Of a stretch of 64,000 nucleotides of DNA, positions 43,612 to 52,423 are shown piece by piece (position 1 is the first letter of the stretch; every line of letters starts with the position of its first letter). Both the position numbers and the translations under genes were made by a program. Origin of the DNA: Bacillota bacterium (lineage in GTDB: Bacteria; Bacillota; Clostridia; Oscillospirales; Acutalibacteraceae); assembly GCA_023410445.1 (NCBI GenBank), contig JAEYPT010000009.1:248001-312000 (forward strand), in the 5' to 3' direction. The notes beneath the pieces are model-generated. The model was not told where the DNA came from and did no database searches. It saw only the letters and a list, made by a program, of their open reading frames with translations.

Positions 43612-44190
43612 GTGGTACAAATGGTGCATAAGCTTGAAAAACTGCATGAAAGCTAAGCTTTTCGGGTACCATTTTTTTCATCTCCGGTACAAAGTCGTAC
43701 CAAAATTCAAGCAGACCATAAATATTAATTTTACGGAGTATGCGAATCTTAGACTGCCAAAAAAGTGGTATTAATGGTAAAAAAGCTTGGGAACCCGCAT
43801 GAATGCTAAGCTATTTCAGTACCATTTTTTAACCTATCCGGTACAGAGTTGTACCAAAATCAAACCAGTACCCTAAAGATTAATCTTACAGAGTATGCGG
43901 ATCTTAGACTGCCAAAAAAGTGGTACAAATGGTACAAAACCTCAAGAATCCGCATGAATACTAGCTTTACCCCTGTACCATTTTCTTACTTAATCCGGCA
44001 CAAACGCGATACCTGAAATGGTACACTATAAATGAAGCCATAGAATGTAAATGTTCTCGATATGTAACTACGGTTTGAGTTGCCGGGGAAATGATACAGA
44101 ACCTTAAAGAATCCGCATGGATACTAGGTCTTTCCTGTTCCACTTTCTTACTTGATCCAGCAAAAAAACGGTACCTGAAACGATATAAAG
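43612..44190. repeat. Tandem repeat array, about 155-bp period
   Basis: Four diverging copies begin near 43612, 43765, 43920 and 44087. Each starts GTGGTAC/TATTAATGG-like, continues CCGCATGAATNCTAGCTT, then a TACCATTTTTT run, a CCGGTAC..AGTTGTACC stretch and AGACTGCCAAAAAAG. The GTACC and GGTAC half-sites form inverted repeats in each copy. It lies in a gene-free stretch of 940 bp. An iteron-like replication or partition site is possible. It is not CRISPR: the units are too long and have no unique spacers. Confidence 0.75.
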
Positions 44191-44229
44191 AGGGGCAGGT
44201 GCAAGAAAGCACTGCACCTGCCCAAACAG

Positions 44230-45077
44230 CTAATAATTAAACCATGCATATTCATTGGCTTGCCGGGACTCTCCGTTAGTATGGGAGGTCGGTACGTCAA
44301 TGGTATCCAGCCGCTCTTTTCGCCATCCTGATTCTTCGAGCCGTGCATAGATTGCATTGTCATATCCACTGAGCATAATTTTCAAGTTCATCTCTGGTTC
44401 AAGCAAAAGATCGACCAGCTTTTCGTGCGTTTGGTTTGACCATCCATGCAAATAGGGACATGGAGTTTTGCAGACATCTTCCACATAAGGGGGATCAATA
44501 TAGGCAATGCAATTCTGCCTTGATTTACACTGCTCCAATACGGAGAAACAGTTTCCTGATGTAACTGTCCAGTCAGTAAAAATGGGGCAGTATTCCGGCA
44601 ACTTATCCAATCTGTTATAAAAGTCACACTTTTTTCTTCATAATCCAAGCAATTTTCATCCGTGACTTTCATAATCGCGCAATTCCCAAGAATTCCTCGG
44701 TAGGATTGCATGACCAGCGTGTATGCATACGCCGCTTTTTCAGCTAGCGAGAAGCCGGGATATCCTTGTTTCCACAGCTTCTGGTTCTCCTGATAATCCT
44801 CGTATGTATAGGGCCTTTGCTTGGCCAAACGGATCATCTCTTTTGTTGTGGACTCGGTGGACAAGGCGGCAAATATTGCTGCAACACCCTGATCAATTTC
44901 GTTGTACAGAATCCAATCCCAGCCGGGCCTCAAGCACAGCAGTTCTACGGCGCTGCCGCCACATACGCTGAGAACACCTCGCAATTGAAACTTTTCCCTT
45001 GCTATTTCCAGATTATCGCTCACAATCTGCTGTAGCCTTGTCTTGCCGCCAACATACGGAAAAATAGAAGTACTCAT
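44230..45077 (-). pseudogene. Dam-type DNA adenine methylase, frameshifted
   Basis: Two overlapping frames together make one D12-class adenine methylase. The first has FPYVGGKTRL, then VCGGSAVEL (motif I); the second has AYIDPPYVED (motif IV), then HEKLVDLLL and the late IMLSGYDNAIY. The switch is at an A6 run (minus strand; T6 at 44630-44635); one more A restores the full frame. It could be a sequencing slip, natural decay, or a phase-variable switch. The gene is an orphan methylase, separate from the restriction system. Ribosome site GGAGAAAATTG. Confidence 0.75.
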
Positions 45078-45105
45078 ATCAATTTTCTCCTTTTCAAAAT
45101 TTGGC

Positions 45106-45624
45106 TTATTTAATATTGAAGATATAGGCTCGTCCGTCTCCGGCCTTGATTACTCGGCTGCTTGTCAATCTTCCTTGATCATCGCCCCTTAAAATCTCAC
45201 GTTCCCGCAGCCTTTTGAGGGCTTTGATACGGCCTTGCTTTTCAAATATTTGACCAATGTTATCCCGGGGGACAATTAGTTCCGCACAGCCGTCTACTCC
45301 AGTTAAAAGGATGGCGTTGTGTTTTTGAGCGTCAAAACTCTGCACGCTGTTTGCGAATCTATTTGTGCTGTCGGTAATAAACTGCAAGATTTTTTTAACG
45401 TCAAGGTCTTCCTTTTCGAGCGTCTGTAGCTGGAGAGCGACCTGATCGACCAGAATTTCTTGCATCCCCGGTATGTCGAAATTCAATTGAAACGCACGAT
45501 TTAACAGTTGGGCGCTTAGCAAAATAATAGCAACTTGTTTTGATAGCCGGTCGATCATTCCATCTGCTTGAAGATCGGACGAAGTCAATGCTGACTGAAT
45601 GGCATCAAACGTCTTGTTTGTCAA
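45106..45624 (-). CDS. C-terminal part of DUF927-type protein
   Basis: 172 residues with no start of its own other than TTG. Content is helical (SDLQADGMIDRLSKQVAIIL, LNRAFQLNFDIPGMQEILVD) and resembles the C-terminal half of long DUF927 proteins. It overlaps the stop of the upstream gene in the -1 frame. Either it is a separate, translationally coupled chain, or the two are one gene with a shift at this point. No catalytic residues. Confidence 0.5.
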   Translation of the reverse strand: MTNKTFDAIQSALTSSDLQADGMIDRLSKQVAIILLSAQLLNRAFQLNFDIPGMQEILVDQVALQLQTLEKEDLDVKKILQFITDSTNRFANSVQSFDAQKHNAILLTGVDGCAELIVPRDNIGQIFEKQGRIKALKRLREREILRGDDQGRLTSSRVIKAGDGRAYIFNIK

Positions 45625-46937
45625 TGGTCAAACAGTTTTTCCAACTGTAAATCTTCCTTATGGTCGAGAAAATATTGCACGAATGGCTCTATCACTACTC
45701 CATGGCAGGAATTAGCAAACCTTTCGAGTGCTGTAACTTCTTTTCTTGAAGATATTAAGTCGCCCCGATTACAATTTATTTCGAGAGTTCTCGCAAACTG
45801 GCCGGCTCGTCCACTAGAGCGCATGGCTGGCGCAATGGACGTCTCAGTGCTCATTAATACCGGACAGAAATATTTGGTTTCATCATGATTATTACCTTTT
45901 TGTGCAGTTCCGCGGATTTTACCGTCTGCAATTCTGAAAACGAACTGTATCAGTTTTTGTACTGCCTGTTTGGATTTGCTTTTATCTTCTCCTGTGATTT
46001 TATCGTCCGCCGTGATAGGAATGAAGTAGTACTTGGAAAGAAACGTAACCAGCGAATTATCCGTGTTGTTTTCCGTCAAAAACAGCTTCTCTGGTGTACC
46101 GAACATTGCCAATGCCAATTTACAAGCTTTGCTTTTGCCGCTTGAAGTATCTCCGCATATATTGAGAATCAAGTTTTCCTTATCTGAATCACCCAAGAGC
46201 ATTTGTACCAAGCCTGACAGAGCTGCGCACAGGACGATTTGGAGATGGGGATGATCCTTTGTAAATCTTTGCACGCCATCAAGCCAATCTTTTATGTTTC
46301 CTTTGGACTGAATTTTACAGGAAGTCTGATTCATACTGTACACACGATTTTTCTGATTGAAGTCAGCCCCGGTATAAGTCGATTGAAACGGCGCATTGAG
46401 AATGTTGTAATATTTAAAAACAACCTTACCATGATAGGAAGCAAATCCTACTTGTTCATGAATCCATGTGACTTTGTCCGACTTTTGTCTTTCATCAATT
46501 GCACGTTTTAAATCCAAATAGCAAGCCGCATCCACATAGCCTAGGTTCCGAATAACAAGCATTACTTTTCGATTGTCAAAAACACTGAATGGAAGGACTA
46601 TGCTTATTTCAGGATCTTGCTTGTTCCATATCCGAACAGTTTCGAGACCAGACTCAAAACATTTTACGATCTCAAAACCAAGATAGTCCTGATAAGAAAT
46701 ACGTTTGACGTCTTTGTCGGTAATACAATCTGCAGCTTTTTCATAATTGCTCAATTGAATCTGATCAAAATTCCGGCCTTGCTTTAGAATCTCCAATTTA
46801 CCGGTGCCTTCCTGTAACGATTTTTCATTCTCGGTTGTCATAATAATTTGTCGGCCTTTCACATCTTTATTTTTTGACAACCATTGCAATGGTTTTTTTT
46901 TAGGAACGTTTTTGTTTGTTCCTGTCGACTTCTTCAT
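45621..46937 (-). CDS. DUF927 ATPase-like protein, N-terminal part
   Basis: 438 residues. The core has a Walker-A-like ICGDTSSGKSKACKLAL near 265 and a Walker-B-like YYFIPITADD near 307, giving the DUF927/Cch-type fold of plasmid and phage proteins. An N-terminal 90-residue stretch is extra. Start at 46,937 lacks a ribosome site; ATG at 46,841 is another choice. It belongs to mobile DNA, probably replication or partition-linked, though its exact role is unknown. Its product ends abruptly at QLEKLFDH and the adjoining frame continues the family pattern. Confidence 0.65.
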   Translation of the reverse strand: MKKSTGTNKNVPKKKPLQWLSKNKDVKGRQIIMTTENEKSLQEGTGKLEILKQGRNFDQIQLSNYEKAADCITDKDVKRISYQDYLGFEIVKCFESGLETVRIWNKQDPEISIVLPFSVFDNRKVMLVIRNLGYVDAACYLDLKRAIDERQKSDKVTWIHEQVGFASYHGKVVFKYYNILNAPFQSTYTGADFNQKNRVYSMNQTSCKIQSKGNIKDWLDGVQRFTKDHPHLQIVLCAALSGLVQMLLGDSDKENLILNICGDTSSGKSKACKLALAMFGTPEKLFLTENNTDNSLVTFLSKYYFIPITADDKITGEDKSKSKQAVQKLIQFVFRIADGKIRGTAQKGNNHDETKYFCPVLMSTETSIAPAMRSSGRAGQFARTLEINCNRGDLISSRKEVTALERFANSCHGVVIEPFVQYFLDHKEDLQLEKLFDH

Positions 46938-47083
46938 GGTATCACGGATTAGATTCCGATTGCAGCATGTTCGCTTTTGTGCGCAGAACTAACGAGAAGC
47001 GTAAAAGTAAGACAGCCGCATATATCCTGTGTTTCTTTAAGCAATTCTTCTTTTTTGTTCTGTAGAAACGCCTATATAACGCA

Positions 47084-47127
47084 AACAGCGCGTACAAAAA
47101 AGAAGAATCCTTTTTGTACGCGCTGTT
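47084..47127. terminator. Perfect 17-bp inverted repeat, terminator-like
   Basis: AACAGCGCGTACAAAAA pairs exactly with TTTTTGTACGCGCTGTT around a 10-nt loop. The inner A/T tract makes part of the stem. Placed between two minus-strand genes, it may end transcription of the 47,152 gene on the minus strand. Confidence 0.65.
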
Positions 47128-47151
47128 ATGCTATTCTATTGTTTTGTTGAC

Positions 47152-47673
47152 TCAGGGAGTCAAGCCGCTTTTTCGATACAAATCCAAAAATGTCAATTGG
47201 TCTTGCTTCGTCAGAATGCAGCGATCGGAGTAAGGGTCAATCTCATCCTCGTCGGTGCCGATCATGATATCGAATTGCATTCCAAGCTCATTTAGAACAG
47301 ATATGTAAAACTTATCGAAATCCTTGCCCCGTTTCCACTCATATACATCGGGGTCACGCTCTAGGGCTTGTATCTTTTCAAACGCTATAATTTTGCCATC
47401 CATTCCTTTTGTTTCCAGATCAAAGTTTCTTAGACCGGAAAGGATATCCTGAACGCGTTTGCGAAAACTTTTTTCAAGCGCTTCTCGGTCTGACTGGTCG
47501 TCGTGAAAATTAATCCATAGATCCATGTTATCCGGGATGTACCTCATGATCTCGTCGAAGGTGATATCTTTGCGCTCTAAATTGTCTTTCTCACAGAAAA
47601 ACATAAGGATCAGGAATTGAATCTGAGTGTCAATCTTAATGTCCGTATTGTGATTTTTGGGATCGTGAAGCAT
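47152..47673 (-). CDS. Unknown protein, 173 aa
   Basis: 173 acidic residues with no family I recognise. It is mostly helical: IQFLILMFFCEKDNLERKD, ITFDEIMRYIPDNMDLWINF, and KSFRKRVQDILSGLRNFD. A winged-helix or condensin-accessory type fold is possible but not shown. No signal peptide. It is 93 bp beyond the end of the coat-gene fragment, so the AT-rich island reaches up to cotJC. A GAGGAGTTGCCCT ribosome site precedes the start. Confidence 0.5.
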   Translation of the reverse strand: MLHDPKNHNTDIKIDTQIQFLILMFFCEKDNLERKDITFDEIMRYIPDNMDLWINFHDDQSDREALEKSFRKRVQDILSGLRNFDLETKGMDGKIIAFEKIQALERDPDVYEWKRGKDFDKFYISVLNELGMQFDIMIGTDEDEIDPYSDRCILTKQDQLTFLDLYRKSGLTP

Positions 47674-47766
47674 AGGGCAACTCCTCTCGTGACTTTTGTT
47701 CCATTATATCACTTGTGGAGAATTTTTCTACATATTACGACTAAAATATCCAAACAGTATTCCTGT

Positions 47767-48168
47767 TTATAATATTTGACCCGCAGAAAACCCAGTGTTT
47801 CTGCGGGTCGTTGGCATTTGTCCTTTTGTACGCTTCGTTTCTCCGAACCGCTGGAAATGGACGATTTCGCGCTGACGGAGAAACTTAATCGGGTCGCGCA
47901 CGTCGGGATCGTCGGCGAAGCGAAGTATATTGTCGTACACCGCGCGGGCTTTCTGTTCAGCAGCCATGTCCTCGGTCAGATCGGCAATCGTGTCGCCTTT
48001 CACGGCAAGATAAGTGGCAGTAAAGGGCATACCGGAAGCGGCCTGCGGATAAATCCCAAGGGTATGGTCGACGAAGTAATCGGCAAAGCCGCCTTTCATG
48101 ACCTCGTCTTCCGTTAAGTTCTTCGTGAGCTGGTGAACGATGGCGCCGATCATTTCAAAATGGGCGAG
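47767..48168 (-). pseudogene. cotJC: cotJC piece 3 of 3 (C-terminal coat protein fragment)
   Basis: 133 codons continuing cotJC from LAHFEMIGAIVHQ to the stop. Conserved CotJC/manganese-catalase features are VDHTLGIYPQAASGMPFT near the middle, AAEQKARAVYDNI and RQREIVHFQRFGE at the end. It starts at the core CAGAAGAA (minus; 48169-48176), so it lacks an own start and cannot be translated as CotJC alone. Joined to piece 2 across element A, the frame is restored. CotJC is a spore-coat protein of the mother cell; family members bind a dimanganese site through Glu and His residues that are split between the pieces. Confidence 0.9.
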
Positions 48169-49784
48169 TTCTTCTGCTCCGTATTCTTATCAGTGATGTC
48201 GGGGCCGGGCAATTTGGGGTACAGGATCAGTTCGAAATCATCCGGCTGACCGTGCCAGCGCCCGTTAACGGTCTTGGTGTAGACAACCTTAGCGATTACA
48301 GAGTTTAAAAGCCGGTTTTTTTCCGCCGGAGTTTTTGCCTGACCGTACTGCGCGAGGACCTGCTCTGCTTTGAAAATGGCCTCTGCTGTGTTTTGTACCG
48401 TTTTCTTAACTAATGGAATCTCTTGCTCCAATTGATTAATGATTTCCTGAATTTCTTCCGTTTTCCTGTTTATGCCCTTGGTGCGGTCGAGAAATGTATC
48501 GGCGGAATAAACGCCCTGTTCCAAAAGATCATGGATGCTGTCGCGTTGCTTTTCCAGCTTTTTGAGTTCACTCTGCGCATTGCGCAGGGCTTTTTTCTTT
48601 ATTTCGGTCTGTTCCTCCGATTCGGCACTTTTTCCCTGCGGGTAGGAAAGCTGATATTGCGCCAGCCAATCCCGCAGTGCCTCCAAAACTCGACTTTCAA
48701 CACACTTTAAGGCCGAACTGACGTTATCGCACGATGCGGCAGGACACATCAGAACGTCCGGGGAGCTGTTGTTCGGATAAGGTCGCCGCACCAATCTGCG
48801 GCCGCATTTTCCGCATATTAAAAGACCGGCCAGCGGATTGGAAATTCCCTTTTCTTTCGGGCATGGATGGGAGGCATGATCGTTCAGCTTTTCCCGAACG
48901 GCTTTCCAGGTTTTTAAATCGATTAACGGCTCGTGCAGCCCGTCGGTCAGAATCCAGTTTTCAGGCTTCTCACGCGGACGCTGTTTCACCACCCGGCCAT
49001 CAACCAGTTTTTTCTTTGTGGGTCTCGAGTTCCAGCGTATTTTCCCAATGTATGCGGGGTTGCGAAGCATCCCCTGCACAGTGGAGACGGTCCAACCCTT
49101 TCCGCTCGCCGAGGGAATTTTCAGCCCGTTCAGTTTTCGAACGATTTTAGCGGTTCCCATCTCTTCGGTTGTTCCGTCCGGCTTTCGCTCCCCACATGCG
49201 TAAAGGAAAAAGATCATCTGAACAATCGAAGAGGTACCCGCGTCGGGGACGAGGGTATAGCCCTTTTCGCCTTGCAGTTTTTTACGCAGATATCCGTAAG
49301 GAGCCTTATTTGCGACGTATTTCCCTTCCCTCACCGACGCGGTCCGCCCGCTCTGAAGCCGGCGGTTGATCGTCTTGTACTCGCGGCGGCTCATGAACAG
49401 TCCAAATTCGAAATATTCTTCATCGTATTCGTTGTTCGGGTCGTAGGTTTTCAGGGGTGTGATTATCTTTGTGCTGCTGAACTGAAAGGTCTGGGCGACA
49501 ATGCCCTGATCGATGGTGTCACCGCGGGCAAGACGTTCCACTTCCACCACGAGTACACCGTCCCACGCGCCTTCTCTCACATCGTTAAGCAATTGCTGCA
49601 TGACTGGACGGGAAGCAATCGTTTCGCCCGACACAATCTCGCGGTAGATTTTTTCAACATTCAGTTTTTGCCGCGCGGCAAGTTCTATGAGCGCTTTTTC
49701 ATGCCGGGCGAGCGTTTCTCCTTCTCCGTGAGCTTCCGCTTCCAGATCGGCGCGTGATTTGCGCAGATACAGACAGTACGCCAT
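48150..49784 (-). CDS. Large serine recombinase of element A
   Basis: 544 residues. Catalytic start MAYCLYLRKSRADLEAE with Ser10 as nucleophile; then GVLVVEVERLARGD and FGLFMSRREYKTINRRLQ. Recombinase domain at about 170-270, zinc ribbon CGKCGRRLVRR and CPAASC (about 335-365), and a long coiled coil. The last 17 codons cross attachment site A and enter cotJC in another frame (end reads PDITDKNTEQKNSPILK). Excision would swap this tail. ATG at 49784 was chosen over earlier ones because the conserved fold begins there; an ATG three codons earlier is also possible. Adjacent to its own attachment site, as expected. Confidence 0.9.
   Translation of the reverse strand: MAYCLYLRKSRADLEAEAHGEGETLARHEKALIELAARQKLNVEKIYREIVSGETIASRPVMQQLLNDVREGAWDGVLVVEVERLARGDTIDQGIVAQTFQFSSTKIITPLKTYDPNNEYDEEYFEFGLFMSRREYKTINRRLQSGRTASVREGKYVANKAPYGYLRKKLQGEKGYTLVPDAGTSSIVQMIFFLYACGERKPDGTTEEMGTAKIVRKLNGLKIPSASGKGWTVSTVQGMLRNPAYIGKIRWNSRPTKKKLVDGRVVKQRPREKPENWILTDGLHEPLIDLKTWKAVREKLNDHASHPCPKEKGISNPLAGLLICGKCGRRLVRRPYPNNSSPDVLMCPAASCDNVSSALKCVESRVLEALRDWLAQYQLSYPQGKSAESEEQTEIKKKALRNAQSELKKLEKQRDSIHDLLEQGVYSADTFLDRTKGINRKTEEIQEIINQLEQEIPLVKKTVQNTAEAIFKAEQVLAQYGQAKTPAEKNRLLNSVIAKVVYTKTVNGRWHGQPDDFELILYPKLPGPDITDKNTEQKNSPILK
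48169..48192 (-). other. Attachment site, left end of element A
   Basis: Core CAGAAGAA (48169-48176, minus reading) shared with the right end, followed outward by the arm TGATAAGAATA (48182-48192). Confidence 0.85.
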
Positions 49785-49949
49785 AAGCCCCATCCACTTT
49801 TCATTTTTCTTACAATCTATTTTAGTACAGCGGAAAATAAATAGAAAGGTGATACAAGTCGATATGGAACGGATAAAAACGGCTTGAACAAAACCGCCCG
49901 TCATAGGACAATCGCCGGAGCGAATAGAAATAAGCCGGGGTGATTCTGA

Positions 49950-50141
49950 ATGCTTGTGAAAATACCTCTCGGCGGAAACCTTGTTGCGGAAAAGCGGATC
50001 GGGAATACGCACATCTTTGTTTGCGACGCCGCCTATGCGGAAAACAAAACCCCGGAAAACAGACAGCGGGTGTTGGAGGAAGCGGCGCGGGCATCGCTGA
50101 ATATCATCATCCATAATCAAAAGCAGAGGTCGGATGAATAA
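49950..50141 (+). CDS. Small hypothetical protein of element A, 63 aa
   Basis: 63 residues: a strand-rich N-terminus (KIPLGGNLVAEKRIGNTHIF), then a helical, arginine-rich half ending ASLNIIIHNQKQ. Start ATG with GGGGTGA just before. Its leader resembles that of an 85-aa gene in element B (both have a CGGGGTGATNCTGA-like sequence before the ATG), which suggests a shared type of small accessory gene. No known family. It is divergent from the recombinase. Confidence 0.5.
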   Translation: MLVKIPLGGNLVAEKRIGNTHIFVCDAAYAENKTPENRQRVLEEAARASLNIIIHNQKQRSDE

Positions 50142-50160
50142 AGCCTTTCTTGCGGCAAAC

Positions 50161-50190
50161 TTGACAAGCCAGCGAAAAAAGTGGTAAAAT
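50161..50190 (+). promoter_or_regulatory. Promoter of the MarR-ABC operon
   Basis: TTGACA, 18-nt spacer, TAAAAT. Just downstream lie TTAGC/GCTAA half-sites (TTAGCAAGCTAA, then GTTAGC), suited to MarR binding and autoregulation. Confidence 0.7.
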
Positions 50191-50253
50191 AATCAACATT
50201 GATAGTTAGCAAGCTAATTGTTAGCATTACAATTAATTGTATGGAGGAGAAAT

Positions 50254-50682
50254 ATGTCTGTCAGTTTACACCACGCGGTCCTTATGACGTATAACGCTCA
50301 GAAGAACAGTCTGCGACCCGGCATGGTTGCGATTGGTCTTTCACCCGGTCAGCCAAAGGTGCTGCGTTTCCTTGCGGCTCACGACAGCTGTATGCAGAAG
50401 GAAATTGCAGAGGCTCTGAACATTGAGCCCGCCACCGTTTCGCGTCTGCTCTCCAACATGGAGCAGAACGGCCTTGTGGTGCGCTCCACGCCCGAGGAGT
50501 GCCGGCGGGCAGAATCGGTCAGCATCACGGAAGCGGGACGTGCCGCCTTCGCCGGGTGGGAAACGGTTTGCCATACCGTAGAAGAACAGTCTCTGCAGGG
50601 GTTTTCGGAAGAGGAAAAGCTGCAGTTTATGAAAGGTTTGTGCCGGATGTATCAAAATCTTACGGGAAAACCGTTGGAATAG
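50254..50682 (+). CDS. MarR-family regulator
   Basis: 142 residues with the winged helix-turn-helix of MarR: SPGQPKVLRFLAAHDSCMQK (30-49), EIAEALNIEPATVSRLLSNM (50-69), QNGLVVRSTPEECRRAESV (72-90). Binds DNA as a dimer and is released by small molecules. ATG at 50254 with GGAGG upstream. The two ABC genes follow at 13 bp, so it most likely controls its own exporter operon, the usual layout in antibiotic-resistance type exporters. Confidence 0.9.
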   Translation: MSVSLHHAVLMTYNAQKNSLRPGMVAIGLSPGQPKVLRFLAAHDSCMQKEIAEALNIEPATVSRLLSNMEQNGLVVRSTPEECRRAESVSITEAGRAAFAGWETVCHTVEEQSLQGFSEEEKLQFMKGLCRMYQNLTGKPLE

Positions 50683-50695
50683 TGGGGGAACAATC

Positions 50696-52423
50696 GTGGT
50701 CAAGCGACTCTATGAATTTTTTAGACCTTACCGAAAAGCGCTTTTTGGAAGTATCGCCTGCGTTATGGCAGAGTGTGTGTTTGAGCTTGTCATTCCGCTC
50801 ATCATGGCGGATATCATCGACGTGGGTGTCATGCAGAAGGATCGCGGCTATATTCTCCAGCGCGGTGCACTGATGATTGCATGCGCTCTGGTCGCCCTTG
50901 CGCTCGGCTCCGTCTACGCACGCCTTGGGGCACAGGCCGGGCAGGGCTTCGGCGCGGAGCTTCGGCAGAAGGAATATAAAAAAGTACAGGAATATTCGTT
51001 TTCCAATCTCGATCATTTCAGTACGCCGTCGCTCATCACACGTCTGACCAGCGATATCACCATTCTTCAGAATTCCGTCTGCAACGGCATTCGGCCGATG
51101 GTGCGTGGCCCGGTCATGATGCTGACCGGCCTGGTTATGTCCTTTGTGCTGAGTCCGAAGCTTTCCATCGTATTTCTGATCGCCGTGCCGGTCCTCGCCG
51201 CCGGACTATACCTGATCATGCGCCCTCTGGGGGCCTGTTATGCACGGATGCAGAAAATGCTGGACCGCGTCAACTCAATCGTGCAGGAAAACCTGACGGC
51301 GATACGCACAGTGAAATCCTATGTGCGGGGAGAAAGCCAGTCGGCTCTTTTTGCAGAGGGAAACGGCGATTACTGTGCCGCCTCACAGCGTGCGTTCCAC
51401 ACAGCCATGCTGAATATGCCGTATTTTCAGTTTGTCATGTACTGCACCATTCTCTGCATCCTCTGGTTTGGCGGCAATTTCATTCATATGGGTACCATGA
51501 AGGTCGGCGTACTGACAGGCTTTTTGAGCTATGTGCTGCAGATCTTAAACTCTTTGATGATGATTTCGAACGTGTTCCTGATGCTCAGCCGTTCGATGAC
51601 CTCCATCGGCAGAGTGTTTGAGGTGCTGGACGAGAAGCCGGGGATCGTCGACGGAGGCGATCCGTCGCTTGCCATTGAGAGCGGCAGCGTTGAATTCGAC
51701 GGTGTCTCGTTTAAATACAGTGAAAAGGCGAAGGAAAATGTGCTTTCCAACGTCAGTCTGAACATCCGCGCAGGGCAGATGATCGGTGTGTTGGGCGGCA
51801 CGGGAGCCGCCAAAACATCGTTGGTGCAGCTGATTCCCCGCCTTTACGACGTAAGCGTCGGCTGCGTCCGAATCGACGGGCGCGACGTGCGTGAGTACAG
51901 TCTGCGCCAGCTGCGCGACAGCGTCGGCATGGTGCTGCAGAGCAATACGCTGTTTTCCGGAACCATACGGGAAAATCTTCTTTGGGGCAACGAACATGCA
52001 AAACAGGAGGAGCTGGACTGGGCCTGCCGTATCGCATGCGCGGACGAGTTCCTCGGCCGTCTTCCGGACGGCTACGACACGATGCTCGGTCAGGGCGGCG
52101 TAAACGTTTCCGGCGGGCAGAAGCAGAGGCTCTGCATTGCCCGCGCCCTGCTCAAGCGGCCGAAAATATTGATTCTGGATGATTCCACCAGCGCGGTCGA
52201 TACCGCCACGGAGCGCAGGATACGCGAGCGGCTTGCGGAAGAGCTGCCTCAGACGACCCGAATCCTCATAACCCAGCGGCTTGGTTCGGTGGAAGAAGCC
52301 GACCAGATCATTCTGTTGGACGACGGCAAAGTCACCGCCGTGGGAAAACACGGTGAGCTTCTCGCCCATAATGAAGTATACCGGGAAATTTGGCAGTTTC
52401 AGCAGAAAGGAGAGATTTCGTAA
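50696..52423 (+). CDS. ABC exporter half-transporter with degenerate ATP site
   Basis: 575 residues: six membrane helices (about 1-310), then a nucleotide-binding domain. The Walker A reads GGTGAAKTS, lacking the usual glycine before lysine, and after Walker B it has DDSTSAVD, with Asp in place of the catalytic Glu. Its signature is intact (VSGGQKQR). This is the degenerate subunit of a heterodimeric exporter such as BmrC or LmrC. Start GTG with GGGGGAA. Partner follows with a one-base overlap. Substrate unknown; context suggests drugs or peptides. Confidence 0.9.
   Translation: MVKRLYEFFRPYRKALFGSIACVMAECVFELVIPLIMADIIDVGVMQKDRGYILQRGALMIACALVALALGSVYARLGAQAGQGFGAELRQKEYKKVQEYSFSNLDHFSTPSLITRLTSDITILQNSVCNGIRPMVRGPVMMLTGLVMSFVLSPKLSIVFLIAVPVLAAGLYLIMRPLGACYARMQKMLDRVNSIVQENLTAIRTVKSYVRGESQSALFAEGNGDYCAASQRAFHTAMLNMPYFQFVMYCTILCILWFGGNFIHMGTMKVGVLTGFLSYVLQILNSLMMISNVFLMLSRSMTSIGRVFEVLDEKPGIVDGGDPSLAIESGSVEFDGVSFKYSEKAKENVLSNVSLNIRAGQMIGVLGGTGAAKTSLVQLIPRLYDVSVGCVRIDGRDVREYSLRQLRDSVGMVLQSNTLFSGTIRENLLWGNEHAKQEELDWACRIACADEFLGRLPDGYDTMLGQGGVNVSGGQKQRLCIARALLKRPKILILDDSTSAVDTATERRIRERLAEELPQTTRILITQRLGSVEEADQIILLDDGKVTAVGKHGELLAHNEVYREIWQFQQKGEIS

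Noticed and set aside
43612..44190. CRISPR array
   Set aside because: Units are about 155 bp with no unique spacers and no cas genes near.
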